DNA of 58,538 nucleotides, taken from assembly GCA_949519155.1 (NCBI GenBank), contig CATIQU010000034.1:1-58538 (forward strand). Reading direction: 5' to 3'. The notes below the pieces were generated by a model. The model ran no database searches. It had not been told where the DNA came from and worked only from the letters and a program-made list of their open reading frames with translations. The position numbers were made by a program, and so were the translations under genes. This DNA is from Polaribacter sp. SA4-10 (GTDB lineage: Bacteria; Bacteroidota; Bacteroidia; Flavobacteriales; Flavobacteriaceae). Of this stretch, positions 51,921-58,538 are shown one piece after another. Position 1 is the stretch's first letter. The number at the start of each line of letters is the position of its first letter.

Positions 51921-52502
51921 ATGTTTACAGGTATTATAGAAACCCTCGGAGAGGTTGTTGGGTTAGAGAGAGAACAAGAAAATCTTCATTTGCATATTAA
52001 AAGCTCAATTTCTACGGCTCTTAAAGTAGATCAAAGTGTTGCACACAATGGGGTGTGTTTAACGGTTGTTGCTATTGATGATGATGTGTATAAAGTAACT
52101 GCAATTAAAGAGACCATTGATAAAACGAATATTGGAGGCTTTGCACTGCATGACCTTGTGAATTTAGAAAGAGGTATGAAATTGGGCGATCGATTGGACG
52201 GGCATCTTGTACAAGGACATGTTGATCAAACAGGAGTCTGTACGAGTGTAAAAGACCAAGGCGGAAGTACCGTTTTTACCTTTTCGTATGCGGCTGAAAA
52301 TGGAAATGTGACCATCGAAAAGGGATCGATTACAATAAATGGGGTTAGTTTAACGGTTTTTAATTCCACTGCGACAGAATTTAGCGTTGCAATTATACCC
52401 TATACTATGGAGAACACGATGTTTAAAAACATGGCGGTAGCTTCAGTTGTAAATTTAGAATTTGATGTCATTGGAAAGTATGTTGCTCGATTGACTCATT
52501 AA
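51921..52502 (+). CDS. ribE: Riboflavin synthase alpha subunit
   Basis: It dismutates two 6,7-dimethyl-8-ribityllumazines into riboflavin and a pyrimidine. Its 193 residues contain two lumazine-binding repeats: MFTGIIETLGEV with SVAHNGVCLTV (1-90) and GHLVQGHVDQTG with GSITINGVSLTV (98-185). It stands alone here, with a strong terminator after it and divergent pdxA upstream. The symbol ribE (also ribC) varies between species. Confidence 0.96.
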   Translation: MFTGIIETLGEVVGLEREQENLHLHIKSSISTALKVDQSVAHNGVCLTVVAIDDDVYKVTAIKETIDKTNIGGFALHDLVNLERGMKLGDRLDGHLVQGHVDQTGVCTSVKDQGGSTVFTFSYAAENGNVTIEKGSITINGVSLTVFNSTATEFSVAIIPYTMENTMFKNMAVASVVNLEFDVIGKYVARLTH

Positions 52503-52524
52503 TAAAGTTAAATAAAAATATTTT

Positions 52525-52556
52525 AAAACCCACGCATTTGCGTGGGTTTTCTTTTT
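52525..52556 (+). terminator. Terminator after ribE
   Basis: AAAACCCACGCA and TGCGTGGGTTTT pair across TT, with TTTTT after. Strong intrinsic terminator. Confidence 0.88.
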
Positions 52557-52637
52557 GGACTAAATGCTATAGTCACCTTTTGAAGTTTATAATTTCAATT
52601 TTTTATTAATTAATTGTAAAAAACAACTAAAATTTAA

Positions 52638-52799
52638 TACATTTGAAACTTCCTAAAAGGAACATTAAAAGAAGATAGTTTGACGACAATCTAGCGGTTT
52701 AAATTTGATTTTCATAGGATGTTCCTAGTAGTTTATGAAGAATGAAAAGAGTTACCTGTACAATTTTGTACCCATTTTAATATGTAAAAAAAGCACTCA
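52638..52799 (+). promoter_or_regulatory. 5' leader of the acyltransferase gene with competing hairpins
   Basis: TACATTTG at 52638-52645 is a -7 match with TTG 21 bases before it. That would give a leader of about 150 bases before the ATG at 52800. In it, TTCCT/AGGAA (52650-52662) and TAGGA/TCCTA (52715-52727) form local hairpins, while AGGAACAT (52658-52665) is exactly complementary to ATGTTCCT (52719-52726), so a long-range pairing would exclude both. A regulatory switch is a hypothesis. Confidence 0.4.
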
Positions 52800-52803
52800 A
52801 TGA
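52735..52803 (+). CDS. Possible 22-residue leader ORF, overlaps acyltransferase start
   Basis: A 22-codon ORF (ATG AAG AAT GAA ..., ends ACT CAA TGA) has its TGA stop overlapping the ATG of the acyltransferase as ATGA, the classic coupled arrangement, in the -1 frame. It lies in the leader described above. It may be a translated regulatory mini-ORF or chance; its residues (basic, then YLYNFVPILI) show no known motif. No Shine-Dalgarno is evident, but that is general in this phylum. Confidence 0.25.
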   Translation: MKNEKSYLYNFVPILICKKSTQ

Positions 52804-54062
52804 ATTTCAAAGCATTATTTTTTACCAGACCTGTTAATAATTTTAAAGCGATTGATGGAATCCGAGCGCTTGCAATATTATGGGTATTGGTTTTTCATGG
52901 GTGGATTTTTCAATTCAAAACCTTTACAGATTTATTAAGTGTTGCGGCGCAAAACCCATTGTTGGTTTGGATAACTAAAGGAGATTTAGGCGTTGATTTG
53001 TTTTTTGTAATTAGTGGTTTTTTAATTGGAACCATTCTGTTCAAAGAGTACAAGAAAACAAAAACATTGAACTTTAAATCTTTTTATTTACGACGACTTT
53101 TAAGGTTGCTCCCTGTTTATTTGTTTTCGATGCTATTGACTCTTTATTTTTTACAAGACAATGGAGCGGAACGTTGGCCTTCTGTTTGGTCTAACTTGTT
53201 GTACATTAACAACTATGTAAAAGAATCCTATATGGGATGGACTTGGTCTTTAGCAATTGAAGAGCAATTTTATGTGGTGATTCCTTTTTTGATTGTGTTT
53301 CTATTTCCAAAATTTAGAAATAAAGCGGTTTTGTTTGGGATACTTGCAATTATACCCATCGGTTTAACTTATTATTATTCTGTACATATTTTTAATTTCC
53401 AAATTCCTTTTGATAGAGAAATCTTCGGAGAAGCTTGGGGAGAATGGTTTTGGGGGTATTATATGCTAACGCATCTGAGATATGGTGGTTTGCTTAGTGG
53501 TGTTGTTGGCGCGTATCTTCATGTAAATTATTCAAAAAAAGTTTCTTTGTTTTTTAAAAACAACCCTAATAAAGTTGTCTTTTTATTCATTTTAAGTATT
53601 CTTGCTTTCATCTTTATTTCAAGTATTCCTTTGGGGCAAACAGCTCCTTTAGAGCAATCTATTTTTGACAATTTGTCACAAAAAGTAGGGGTTTATTATG
53701 AAATTATTCATCGTGAGATTTTTTCTTATGCAGTGGTCTTTATCATGATGTCATGTATGTATTCCTCTACCAAAATTGTACAGCCAGTGAATCGGTTTTT
53801 GTCTGCAAAAATTTTCTATCCGATTGCCAAAATATCCTATTCTGCATATTTATTTCATGTGATGTTTATGGAGTGGTTTTTTCCAATATTTACAGATTTA
53901 ACTTCCGGTTTCTTAACTAATCTCCAGATCGTATTACTCAACTTTGTCATTTCTATTTTTGCTACTGTTTTAGTGTCAGGACTTATGGTTGCTTATATTG
54001 AGGAACCGTTTAATAAGCTTAAAAATAAACTCACAAAGAAAAAGATCGTTTCAGTAAGTTAA
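52800..54062 (+). CDS. Membrane acyltransferase (OafA/YrhL type, acyltransferase 3)
   Basis: The 420-residue protein with about ten membrane helices belongs to acyltransferase 3: the N-terminal FKAIDGIRALAILWVLVFHG with the active His, LGVDLFFVISGFLIG, YLRRLLRLLPVYL, and WTWSLAIEEQFYVVIPFLI. Such enzymes acetylate or acylate envelope glycans, such as O-antigen or peptidoglycan. No extra SGNH domain is seen at the C terminus, which ends in a basic tail. It is preceded by an unusually long leader and not part of a sugar cluster. Confidence 0.9.
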   Translation: MNFKALFFTRPVNNFKAIDGIRALAILWVLVFHGWIFQFKTFTDLLSVAAQNPLLVWITKGDLGVDLFFVISGFLIGTILFKEYKKTKTLNFKSFYLRRLLRLLPVYLFSMLLTLYFLQDNGAERWPSVWSNLLYINNYVKESYMGWTWSLAIEEQFYVVIPFLIVFLFPKFRNKAVLFGILAIIPIGLTYYYSVHIFNFQIPFDREIFGEAWGEWFWGYYMLTHLRYGGLLSGVVGAYLHVNYSKKVSLFFKNNPNKVVFLFILSILAFIFISSIPLGQTAPLEQSIFDNLSQKVGVYYEIIHREIFSYAVVFIMMSCMYSSTKIVQPVNRFLSAKIFYPIAKISYSAYLFHVMFMEWFFPIFTDLTSGFLTNLQIVLLNFVISIFATVLVSGLMVAYIEEPFNKLKNKLTKKKIVSVS

Positions 54063-54125
54063 AAAAAACAAAACGTACTCTTATAGGTTTAATTTTTTCT
54101 TAGGCCTATGTGTGTTTTTTAAAAG

Positions 54126-55007
54126 TCAACAGATTTCATCATTTAGTGCTCTTTCACTCAAGTTATAAATTGTGAGGATTAAAAGTCCAAATAATACACT
54201 TGAGATGATTAATACCACATTCGTCAAGCCAGGTACACCAAAAGACAGGCGAATTAAAATGGTACAAATGATAAATCCGGTATTCCTAATAATTTGGTTG
54301 TAGCGTTCTGTGTATTGAAAAGAAAGCAATAAGATAAACACATCTGCTAGTATAAGCACAGAGAAAAATTCATTGTAAAAAATGGCGTTGATATCTCCAC
54401 TACTTGTATTGTAAATAAGTGCATTTGCCCAGTTGAAAACACTGGTAAAAGACACTCCTATTAATAGGAAAAGCAATACCATGCTGACCACTTTTTTGGA
54501 GCTTACAAACTTTTTAATGTTTGCATTTATTGGTTTTTTATGCAATTTTAAGCGGCCTTTATTAAAAAGGTGAATCAGATAAAATAAAATTAAAATGCCT
54601 AAGACATCATAAATTAATTGCAAATTGGCTGGCGTAGTGTGCCATTCGTTTGCAAGATCAATTTTTGGAATGTCTGCAAAGATGCGACGAATTAAAATTA
54701 ATGAAATAATTTCGAATTGTTTCGAGACCGATGTAGTAAAGGATCGTGGAAGGTTTAATACTAATAAATAGATTTCATAAATTAAAATAATGGTAAACGG
54801 GGTGTAGATCGCAGAAATAGGATTGATTAACAGTCCTGTTTCAAATGGAATTTCGAAAAGGTGAAACTTTTTTCCGTAAATAAGAAGTAGGTGAATGATA
54901 AAACCAATGATGGAAAGCCATAAAGTTGCCTTTTCTAGTTTTTTTTGATTTGTGTCTGAAAAGACGATTTCAAACAAATAGTCTACTTTAGATTGCCAAT
55001 TCTTCAT
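54126..55007 (-). CDS. Conserved-looking membrane protein of unknown function
   Basis: The 293-residue protein has about seven hydrophobic segments (for example ATLWLSIIGFIIHLLLI, PFTIILIYEIYLLVL, VVSMVLLFLLIGVSFTSVF, and GLTNVVLIISSVLFGLLIL), separated by a soluble stretch with FTTSVSKQFEIISLILIRRI and ADIPKIDLANEWHTTP. No channel selectivity filter, enzyme motif or known domain is apparent. It is alone on the minus strand, converging with the acyltransferase gene. I do not recognise its family. Confidence 0.75.
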   Translation of the reverse strand: MKNWQSKVDYLFEIVFSDTNQKKLEKATLWLSIIGFIIHLLLIYGKKFHLFEIPFETGLLINPISAIYTPFTIILIYEIYLLVLNLPRSFTTSVSKQFEIISLILIRRIFADIPKIDLANEWHTTPANLQLIYDVLGILILFYLIHLFNKGRLKLHKKPINANIKKFVSSKKVVSMVLLFLLIGVSFTSVFNWANALIYNTSSGDINAIFYNEFFSVLILADVFILLLSFQYTERYNQIIRNTGFIICTILIRLSFGVPGLTNVVLIISSVLFGLLILTIYNLSERALNDEIC

Positions 55008-55086
55008 TTTCTAAAAAGTTAATTCTTTACAAGATAGTGAATTAAACATTGTACTCTAAGTATGCTTAAATTTAAAAAGGAGTTGT

Positions 55087-55110
55087 ATCGATCATTTGAT
55101 CGGTTTTTTT
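55087..55110 (+). terminator. Orphan terminator-like hairpin
   Basis: CGATCA and TGATCG pair across TT and are followed by GTTTTTTT on the plus strand, yet the flanking genes are both minus-strand. No plus-strand gene precedes it, so it could terminate an unannotated RNA or be a decayed remnant. The rest of 55008-55205 holds no gene. Confidence 0.4.
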
Positions 55111-55205
55111 GAGTAAAAGTTTGCCTATAAGAAGATAAAATCGGGTACGATTTATTTATAAGCAAACGATACTTTTGGAATATAATATAAAAAGAGGCTT
55201 AGAAT

Positions 55206-55868
55206 TTAATTCTTCGTCCACGTTTGTGTAATGTTTCCATCATCAAAGGGGGTTTGCATTACGGTATAGTCTTCTGAAAAGGTTGCTTGAAAATTTCCGC
55301 CATCAATTGAATACGAACCGGGTTCTAGGTTTGTATAGGCAATAGGTCCATAGACTACCATATCTTCTGCCAAATCGCCATTCTGGAAGCATTCCCAAAC
55401 ATTTTTGGTAACACTTGTTTCTGTGAAGATAAAGGTGTCTGGAGATCCGTCATCAGTATTCATAAAGCAACCTCTAGCTTGACCTACAGGCCAATCTCCT
55501 GCGCCTACCCACTCTTCATTCGTAAGTGTCCAGCTACCAATTATTGGGTCTGTTACAATTACAGTTCTTACAACACTAGTTGTATTGTTTGAAGTATCAA
55601 CAGATTTATAAGTAACGGTATATGTGCCCAATTGAAGGACGTCAATAGTTGATGTAATTTCAACATTGTTGGAGATGTCTCCGTCAATATTGTCTGTGGA
55701 TACAACCCCTAATTCAGTGTAAGTACTGCCTTGAAGAATTGTTTGTGGATTGTCGCCAACTAAAGTGATAACAGGGGCGATTGTATCTGCTGTAATGGTA
55801 CTGTCTGGATCGTTATCCGAGGAACAGGCCATTGAAATGATTAAAAATAAGGAAATAATTTTTTTCAT
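55206..55868 (-). CDS. Lipoprotein with Ig-like (DUF5011) and lipocalin-like domains
   Basis: The 220-residue protein has a lipoprotein signal with the modified residue Cys15 (LIISMACSSDNDPDS). Next comes an immunoglobulin-like DUF5011 domain at about residues 30-105 (APVITLVGDNPQTILQGSTY, VSTDNIDGDISNNVEI, GTYTVTYKSVDTSNNTTSV). The C-terminal part (about 110-220, IIGSWTLTNEEW, FIFTETSVTKNVWECF) resembles lipocalin-like domains of flavobacterial lipoproteins. It would be attached to the outer membrane, possibly surface-exposed. A specific function is not apparent. Confidence 0.8.
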   Translation of the reverse strand: MKKIISLFLIISMACSSDNDPDSTITADTIAPVITLVGDNPQTILQGSTYTELGVVSTDNIDGDISNNVEITSTIDVLQLGTYTVTYKSVDTSNNTTSVVRTVIVTDPIIGSWTLTNEEWVGAGDWPVGQARGCFMNTDDGSPDTFIFTETSVTKNVWECFQNGDLAEDMVVYGPIAYTNLEPGSYSIDGGNFQATFSEDYTVMQTPFDDGNITQTWTKN

Positions 55869-56022
55869 TTTAGAAGTGTTTAGGGATATATATTTTACTA
55901 AGATGCAATTTATAAGTAAATTAAATTATATTCCAAACATAATTTGTACCCTAATCAAGGTGTTTGGGTATCAATTAATGTTAAAAAATGCACTTCAATG
56001 TATACCACTAGCCTCCTGAACT

Positions 56023-56046
56023 AAGTCTACTGAGACTTTATTTTTT
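56023..56046 (+). terminator. Weak terminator-like hairpin upstream of hxlR-like gene
   Basis: AAGTCT and AGACTT pair across ACTG and are followed by TATTTTTT. It is plus-oriented in the 316-bp gap 55869-56184, with no recognisable plus-strand gene before it. A wider CCTCC...GGAGG pair surrounds it. The gap otherwise contains only the hxlR promoter region. Confidence 0.35.
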
Positions 56047-56144
56047 GAGGAGGTTAAAAGGCATTAATAGCCCGTTGGAACACTTTTTTGTACATATAAA
56101 ATAAATTTCTGAGCTTTTTTAAGTAAAAAGCAATAATCCCTTTG

Positions 56145-56152
56145 TAGTTTTG
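56145..56152 (+). promoter_or_regulatory. -7 element for the HxlR gene
   Basis: TAGTTTTG matches TAnnTTTG and is 32 nt ahead of the ATG at 56185. A second match, TAAGTTTG at 56173-56180, is too close to the start codon to leave a leader. No good TTG is present at the -33 position of the first. Confidence 0.45.
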
Positions 56153-56184
56153 TATCGAACTCCCCCGTTTAATAAGTTTGTAGT

Positions 56185-56640
56185 ATGTCGAATCAAAAAA
56201 CACCTTATTGCCCTATAGCGCTGTCTATTCGTTATGTTGGAGATAAATGGACTCTGCTAATTTTAAGAGATTTAATTTTACACAAAAAAACACGCTTTAG
56301 AGAGTTAAAGGCTTCTAAAGGAAAAATTGCTTCAAATATTTTAACCAATAGGTTGAAGATGCTACTAGAAGAGGGATTTGTTGAGTATTTAAATCCATCA
56401 GGAACAAAAAAAAGCCGTCAGTATATTGTTACTGAAAAAGGACTTTTAACCTTGCCGATTCTTTTTGAGTTGTATTTATTTTCTATACATGTTATAGATG
56501 AAACGGCAATGAGTGCATCGGAATTAGAGTTTAAAAAAGAATTTCTTTTTGATGCAACACGCCTTAAAGAGAAAAAAATAAAAGCGTATATTTATTTTGT
56601 GCAAGTGCTGCAAAAAAGCATCGCACCTCCTTCTGTATAA
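56185..56640 (+). CDS. HxlR family transcriptional regulator
   Basis: The 151-residue winged-helix protein starts with Cys9 in YCPIALSIRYVGDKWTLLILRD, the HxlR signature. It continues with FRELKASKGKIASNILTNRL as the recognition region and YLNPSGTKKSRQYIVTEKG as the wing. The N-terminal Cys is used as a redox or electrophile sensor in some relatives. It is 113 nt upstream of an exported glutathione peroxidase on the same strand, which fits an oxidative stress role, though regulation of that gene is not shown. The C-terminal 40 residues are helical (LKEKKIKAYIYFVQVLQ). Confidence 0.88.
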   Translation: MSNQKTPYCPIALSIRYVGDKWTLLILRDLILHKKTRFRELKASKGKIASNILTNRLKMLLEEGFVEYLNPSGTKKSRQYIVTEKGLLTLPILFELYLFSIHVIDETAMSASELEFKKEFLFDATRLKEKKIKAYIYFVQVLQKSIAPPSV

Positions 56641-56753
56641 TTTGCATCGCTAATTTTAGGAGTGAATCAGATTGAAATCTCTGAAGTTGTTTTTTTCTTG
56701 TCAAGATCCTTACCTTTACAAAGAACCATATTCTGGTAAATCTCATTTAAATT

Positions 56754-57287
56754 ATGAAAAAAATTCTTCTATTAGCGCTACTAAGTACCTGTTTTTCTGC
56801 GATTGCACAAACTCCTCCTACAACATTGTACGATATTGAAATTGAGGGAATTGACGGCAATATGATTGATTTAAAGGCGTACAAAGGAAAAAAAATATTG
56901 TTTGTCAATGTTGCTTCGGAGTGTGGGTTTACCAACCAATATGACGGTTTACAGAAGCTTTATACAGCCTATAAAGAAAACCTCGTTGTTATTGGTTTGC
57001 CTTGCAATCAATTTAGAGGTCAAGAACCAGGTACAGCAGTAGAAATACAAACTTTTTGCCGTTTAAATTATGGTGTAGATTTCCCGATGAGCGTAAAAAT
57101 AGCAGTGAAAGGAGAGGAGCAACACCCACTATACCAGTGGTTAACGATGAAGGAGAAAAATGGAAAGAAGAATTCTTCAGTAAAATGGAATTTTCAAAAA
57201 TATTTGATTGACGAGAACGGCGCATTGATGGATGTTTTTTATTCGATGACAAAACCAATGAGTAAAAAAATTACGAAGCTCCTTTAA
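56754..57287 (+). CDS. Exported cysteine glutathione peroxidase
   Basis: The 177-residue protein has a signal peptide (KKILLLALLSTCFSAIAQ), so it acts in the periplasm or beyond. The catalytic set is complete: Cys57 in place of selenocysteine (NVASECGFTNQY), Gln90 (PCNQFRGQEPG), and the Trp-Asn pair of VKWNFQKYLID. Cys102 in EIQTFC matches the resolving cysteine of 2-Cys forms, which usually use thioredoxin rather than glutathione. It reduces peroxides. The upstream HxlR gene is a possible partner. Confidence 0.9.
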   Translation: MKKILLLALLSTCFSAIAQTPPTTLYDIEIEGIDGNMIDLKAYKGKKILFVNVASECGFTNQYDGLQKLYTAYKENLVVIGLPCNQFRGQEPGTAVEIQTFCRLNYGVDFPMSVKIAVKGEEQHPLYQWLTMKEKNGKKNSSVKWNFQKYLIDENGALMDVFYSMTKPMSKKITKLL

Positions 57288-57345
57288 TTTAATGGGGTGT
57301 GTAAATTTGTTTTTCTAAAACGATTGTTCGTCTTTTTTTACTGCA

Positions 57346-57373
57346 CAAAAAAACCTCATCTGTAGGATGAGGT
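57346..57373 (-). terminator. Terminator of the two small minus-strand genes
   Basis: AACCTCATC and GATGAGGTT pair across TGTA, with an A run on the plus strand to the left, which is a T run for minus-strand transcripts. It lies 28 nt past the stop of the 49-aa gene. Confidence 0.7.
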
Positions 57374-57400
57374 TGAGGTACAATAGGTGTTTTTAGATCG

Positions 57401-57550
57401 TTATTTAAGACCACGCTTATCAACATCACTTTGTGCTGATGGGTAATTTTCTTCCTTTTGCTTTCTGTTAGAGTAAATGATGTTCCATATAGTTAATCCC
57501 ATATATGTTGCAAAAATAACACCACCCACTATGAAAAATCCGATTCCCAT
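57401..57550 (-). CDS. Small membrane protein (49 aa), second of a pair
   Basis: This short ORF begins at the ATG at 57550 (GIGFFIVGGVIFATYMGLTI, one membrane helix) and has a hydrophilic basic/acidic tail ending in DKRGLK. Its ATG overlaps the stop of the next gene by one base (TAATG), a coupling signal. No family is recognised. It is too short for strong proof, but the coupling and the terminator after it support a real gene. Confidence 0.55.
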   Translation of the reverse strand: MGIGFFIVGGVIFATYMGLTIWNIIYSNRKQKEENYPSAQSDVDKRGLK

Positions 57551-57717
57551 TATGCTTTTCTTCGTTGTCTAATTGCGATTGCAAATAATAAGATTGTTCC
57601 AGGCCAATGTGCCGAGTACTGTGCCTCTTCATACATTCCCAATATTCCATAGGTTACGGAATATATTAAACACGCAAATGCTAAAATAACTGGATACCAA
57701 GTGTTGATAAATTTCAT
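57550..57717 (-). CDS. Small membrane protein (55 aa), first of a pair
   Basis: The ATG at 57717 starts a 55-residue protein (FINTWYPVILAFACLIYSV, then WPGTILLFAIAIRQRRKA) with about two hydrophobic segments and a basic end. It overlaps the 49-aa gene by one base. I do not recognise a family. A two-gene unit with the following terminator is likely. Confidence 0.55.
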   Translation of the reverse strand: MKFINTWYPVILAFACLIYSVTYGILGMYEEAQYSAHWPGTILLFAIAIRQRRKA

Positions 57718-57976
57718 AAGTTTATTGTTTTAATATTTATCTAAGATACAACTATAAACGATGCTAAAAGTTCTTCTACAGGGCTAAAATATTTTACAAA
57801 CATACATCAATGAAGAACCAACCATTATAGCTCATGTGTACCCTTTTTAATAAGATGTAAACTGTCTCAACTACAGACAGCATATTTATACGTTATTTTA
57901 AAGGGTTTGAAATTTTCTGAATTTAGTAAGCCTATCTGCCAGTTATTTAGCTTTAAATAAGGGTATTATATGGACC
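57718..57976. other. Intergenic region without visible gene
   Basis: About 260 AT-rich bases upstream of the 55-aa gene. I see no convincing ORF, RNA fold or repeat. It should contain the promoter for the small minus-strand pair, but no full TTG-N19-TAnnTTTG match was found. Confidence 0.5.
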
Positions 57977-58003
57977 TAAAAAAACCCTCAAAAAAGAGGG
58001 TTT
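57977..58003 (-). terminator. Terminator after the 75-aa membrane gene
   Basis: ACCCTC and GAGGGT pair across AAAAAA, with an A run to the left that reads as T run on the minus strand. It is 25 nt past the stop of the 58028-58255 gene. Confidence 0.65.
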
Positions 58004-58027
58004 AGTTATTTGTAATTTATTTAAAGC

Positions 58028-58255
58028 TTAATATGCTGATGCCATTGCCGCTATAATAGATGCAAAAAACAAGAAATATAAAACCATAATTATTGCGTAA
58101 AAGATGAGCGCTGCTTTCGCCCAATTTTTTTTACTCAAGTTTGTGTCTGAGCTAAAAGCCCAAACAAATAGCATAATAAAGCCTACAAGAGGAATTGCTG
58201 TAACGATCATAGTGATTATCCAATCACCAACTGACATTGTTTTGTTTTCATTCAT
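58028..58255 (-). CDS. Small membrane protein (75 aa)
   Basis: The 75-residue protein has a short polar N terminus (MNENKTMSVGDWIITM), two hydrophobic segments (about residues 10-32, IVTAIPLVGFIMLFVWAFS, and 47-72) with an SSDTNLSKKNWAKAAL link between them. It resembles small flavobacterial membrane proteins whose function is unknown to me. A terminator follows. Confidence 0.65.
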   Translation of the reverse strand: MNENKTMSVGDWIITMIVTAIPLVGFIMLFVWAFSSDTNLSKKNWAKAALIFYAIIMVLYFLFFASIIAAMASAY

Positions 58256-58538
58256 ATTATTCGTTTTTAGTTTGATGTACTAAAATTAATAATAATTTAT
58301 ACAATTACCATATATTCAGCCCTTTAAGTTTTATGACACAATCAAAATCAGACTGTTTAAGAACATTTCTAAACTCCTTTTAAGTCCCAGCGCACTACTC
58401 TTTTAGACACTCTCGGGCTATGAAATCTTTAAAAGAACAGGCTCTTTAACCAAGCTACAGAGAGAAGGACACGTATCTATAAATATTGGTTTAACCTATT
58501 CTATGAGGTTTAGAACTCCCTGAACTGAAAAGAGGAGG
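58256..58538. other. Right edge without visible gene
   Basis: The last 283 bases show no open reading frame of note on either strand and no recognisable RNA. They should hold the promoter of the 75-aa gene and part of the next intergenic region. Confidence 0.4.

Noticed and set aside
55750..56019. Plus-strand ORF opposite the lipoprotein start
   Set aside because: It begins antisense to the lipoprotein signal peptide and runs into an intergenic region; no motif or coding signal.
1..58538. CRISPR arrays, insertion sequences, prophage, toxin-antitoxin or defence islands
   Set aside because: No repeated spacer pattern, transposase, integrase or defence domain was found; the gene content is core chromosome.

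Overview
The window looks like core chromosome from a marine-type member of the Flavobacteriaceae (Bacteroidota). The evidence is low GC, promoters of the form TTG-N19-TAnnTTTG instead of the sigma-70 type, almost no Shine-Dalgarno sequences, a 2430-residue SprA (type IX secretion and gliding), a DUF5686 outer-membrane protein, a fused malic enzyme/phosphotransacetylase and an AccB-AccC-FabH-L32-DUF177 block. No phage, transposon, CRISPR array or plasmid function was seen. The genus cannot be fixed from sequence reading alone; Polaribacter or Tenacibaculum relatives would fit.

Layout. 1-7304: waaA (Kdo transferase), then a molybdenum-cofactor cluster moaA-moeA-moaC-mobA-moeB on the plus strand, tightly packed with 8-nt ATGGATAA overlaps. 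moaE and moaD lie on the minus strand around a small DUF3817 gene. 7322-9790: DUF5686 carboxypeptidase-regulatory-like outer-membrane protein. 10040-20995: maeB, ruvA, sprA, gcvH and a VanZ-like gene. 21041-24012: two tandem TonB-type energy transducers, then deoC overlapping a left-handed beta-helix acetyltransferase. 24254-29285: cytochrome oxidase assembly operon (ctaB, two subunit-III-like genes, subunit IV, a degenerate and an intact SCO, DUF420, and a CxxC mini membrane protein). 29409-35274: a TolC-family protein, tsaB, and a phosphate porin/PiT transporter pair. 35388-41144 (minus): a Pif1-like helicase with RecQ-like tail, a radical SAM protein and a Dus enzyme. 41293-45400 (minus): 2-oxoglutarate dehydrogenase E2 and E1. 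45582-45877: tRNA-Asn, tRNA-Gly and tRNA-Leu under one strong promoter. 46069-51861 (minus): an Hpt protein and Lrp/AsnC regulator, fatty-acid initiation (accC, accB, fabH) with rpmF and DUF177, and pdxA. 51921-58538: riboflavin synthase, a membrane acyltransferase with an unusual leader, a membrane protein, a lipoprotein, an HxlR regulator, an exported glutathione peroxidase and three small membrane proteins.

How the genes work together. The first block makes molybdenum cofactor (cPMP from GTP, sulfur insertion by MoaD/MoaE with MoeB, Mo insertion by MoeA, and possible nucleotide addition by MobA). maeB, odhA/odhB and the oxidase operon belong to central carbon metabolism and aerobic respiration. 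accB/accC/fabH start fatty-acid synthesis. sprA, TonB, DUF5686, TolC and the porin belong to the outer envelope.

No clear new defence or mobile system was found. The best second-look items are the degenerate MobB-like domain fused to MobA, a radical SAM protein with CX4CX2C spacing, the acyltransferase leader with competing hairpins and a stop-start-coupled mini-ORF, an oxidase subunit III with a soluble insert of about 115 residues, and the Lrp-Hpt pair.
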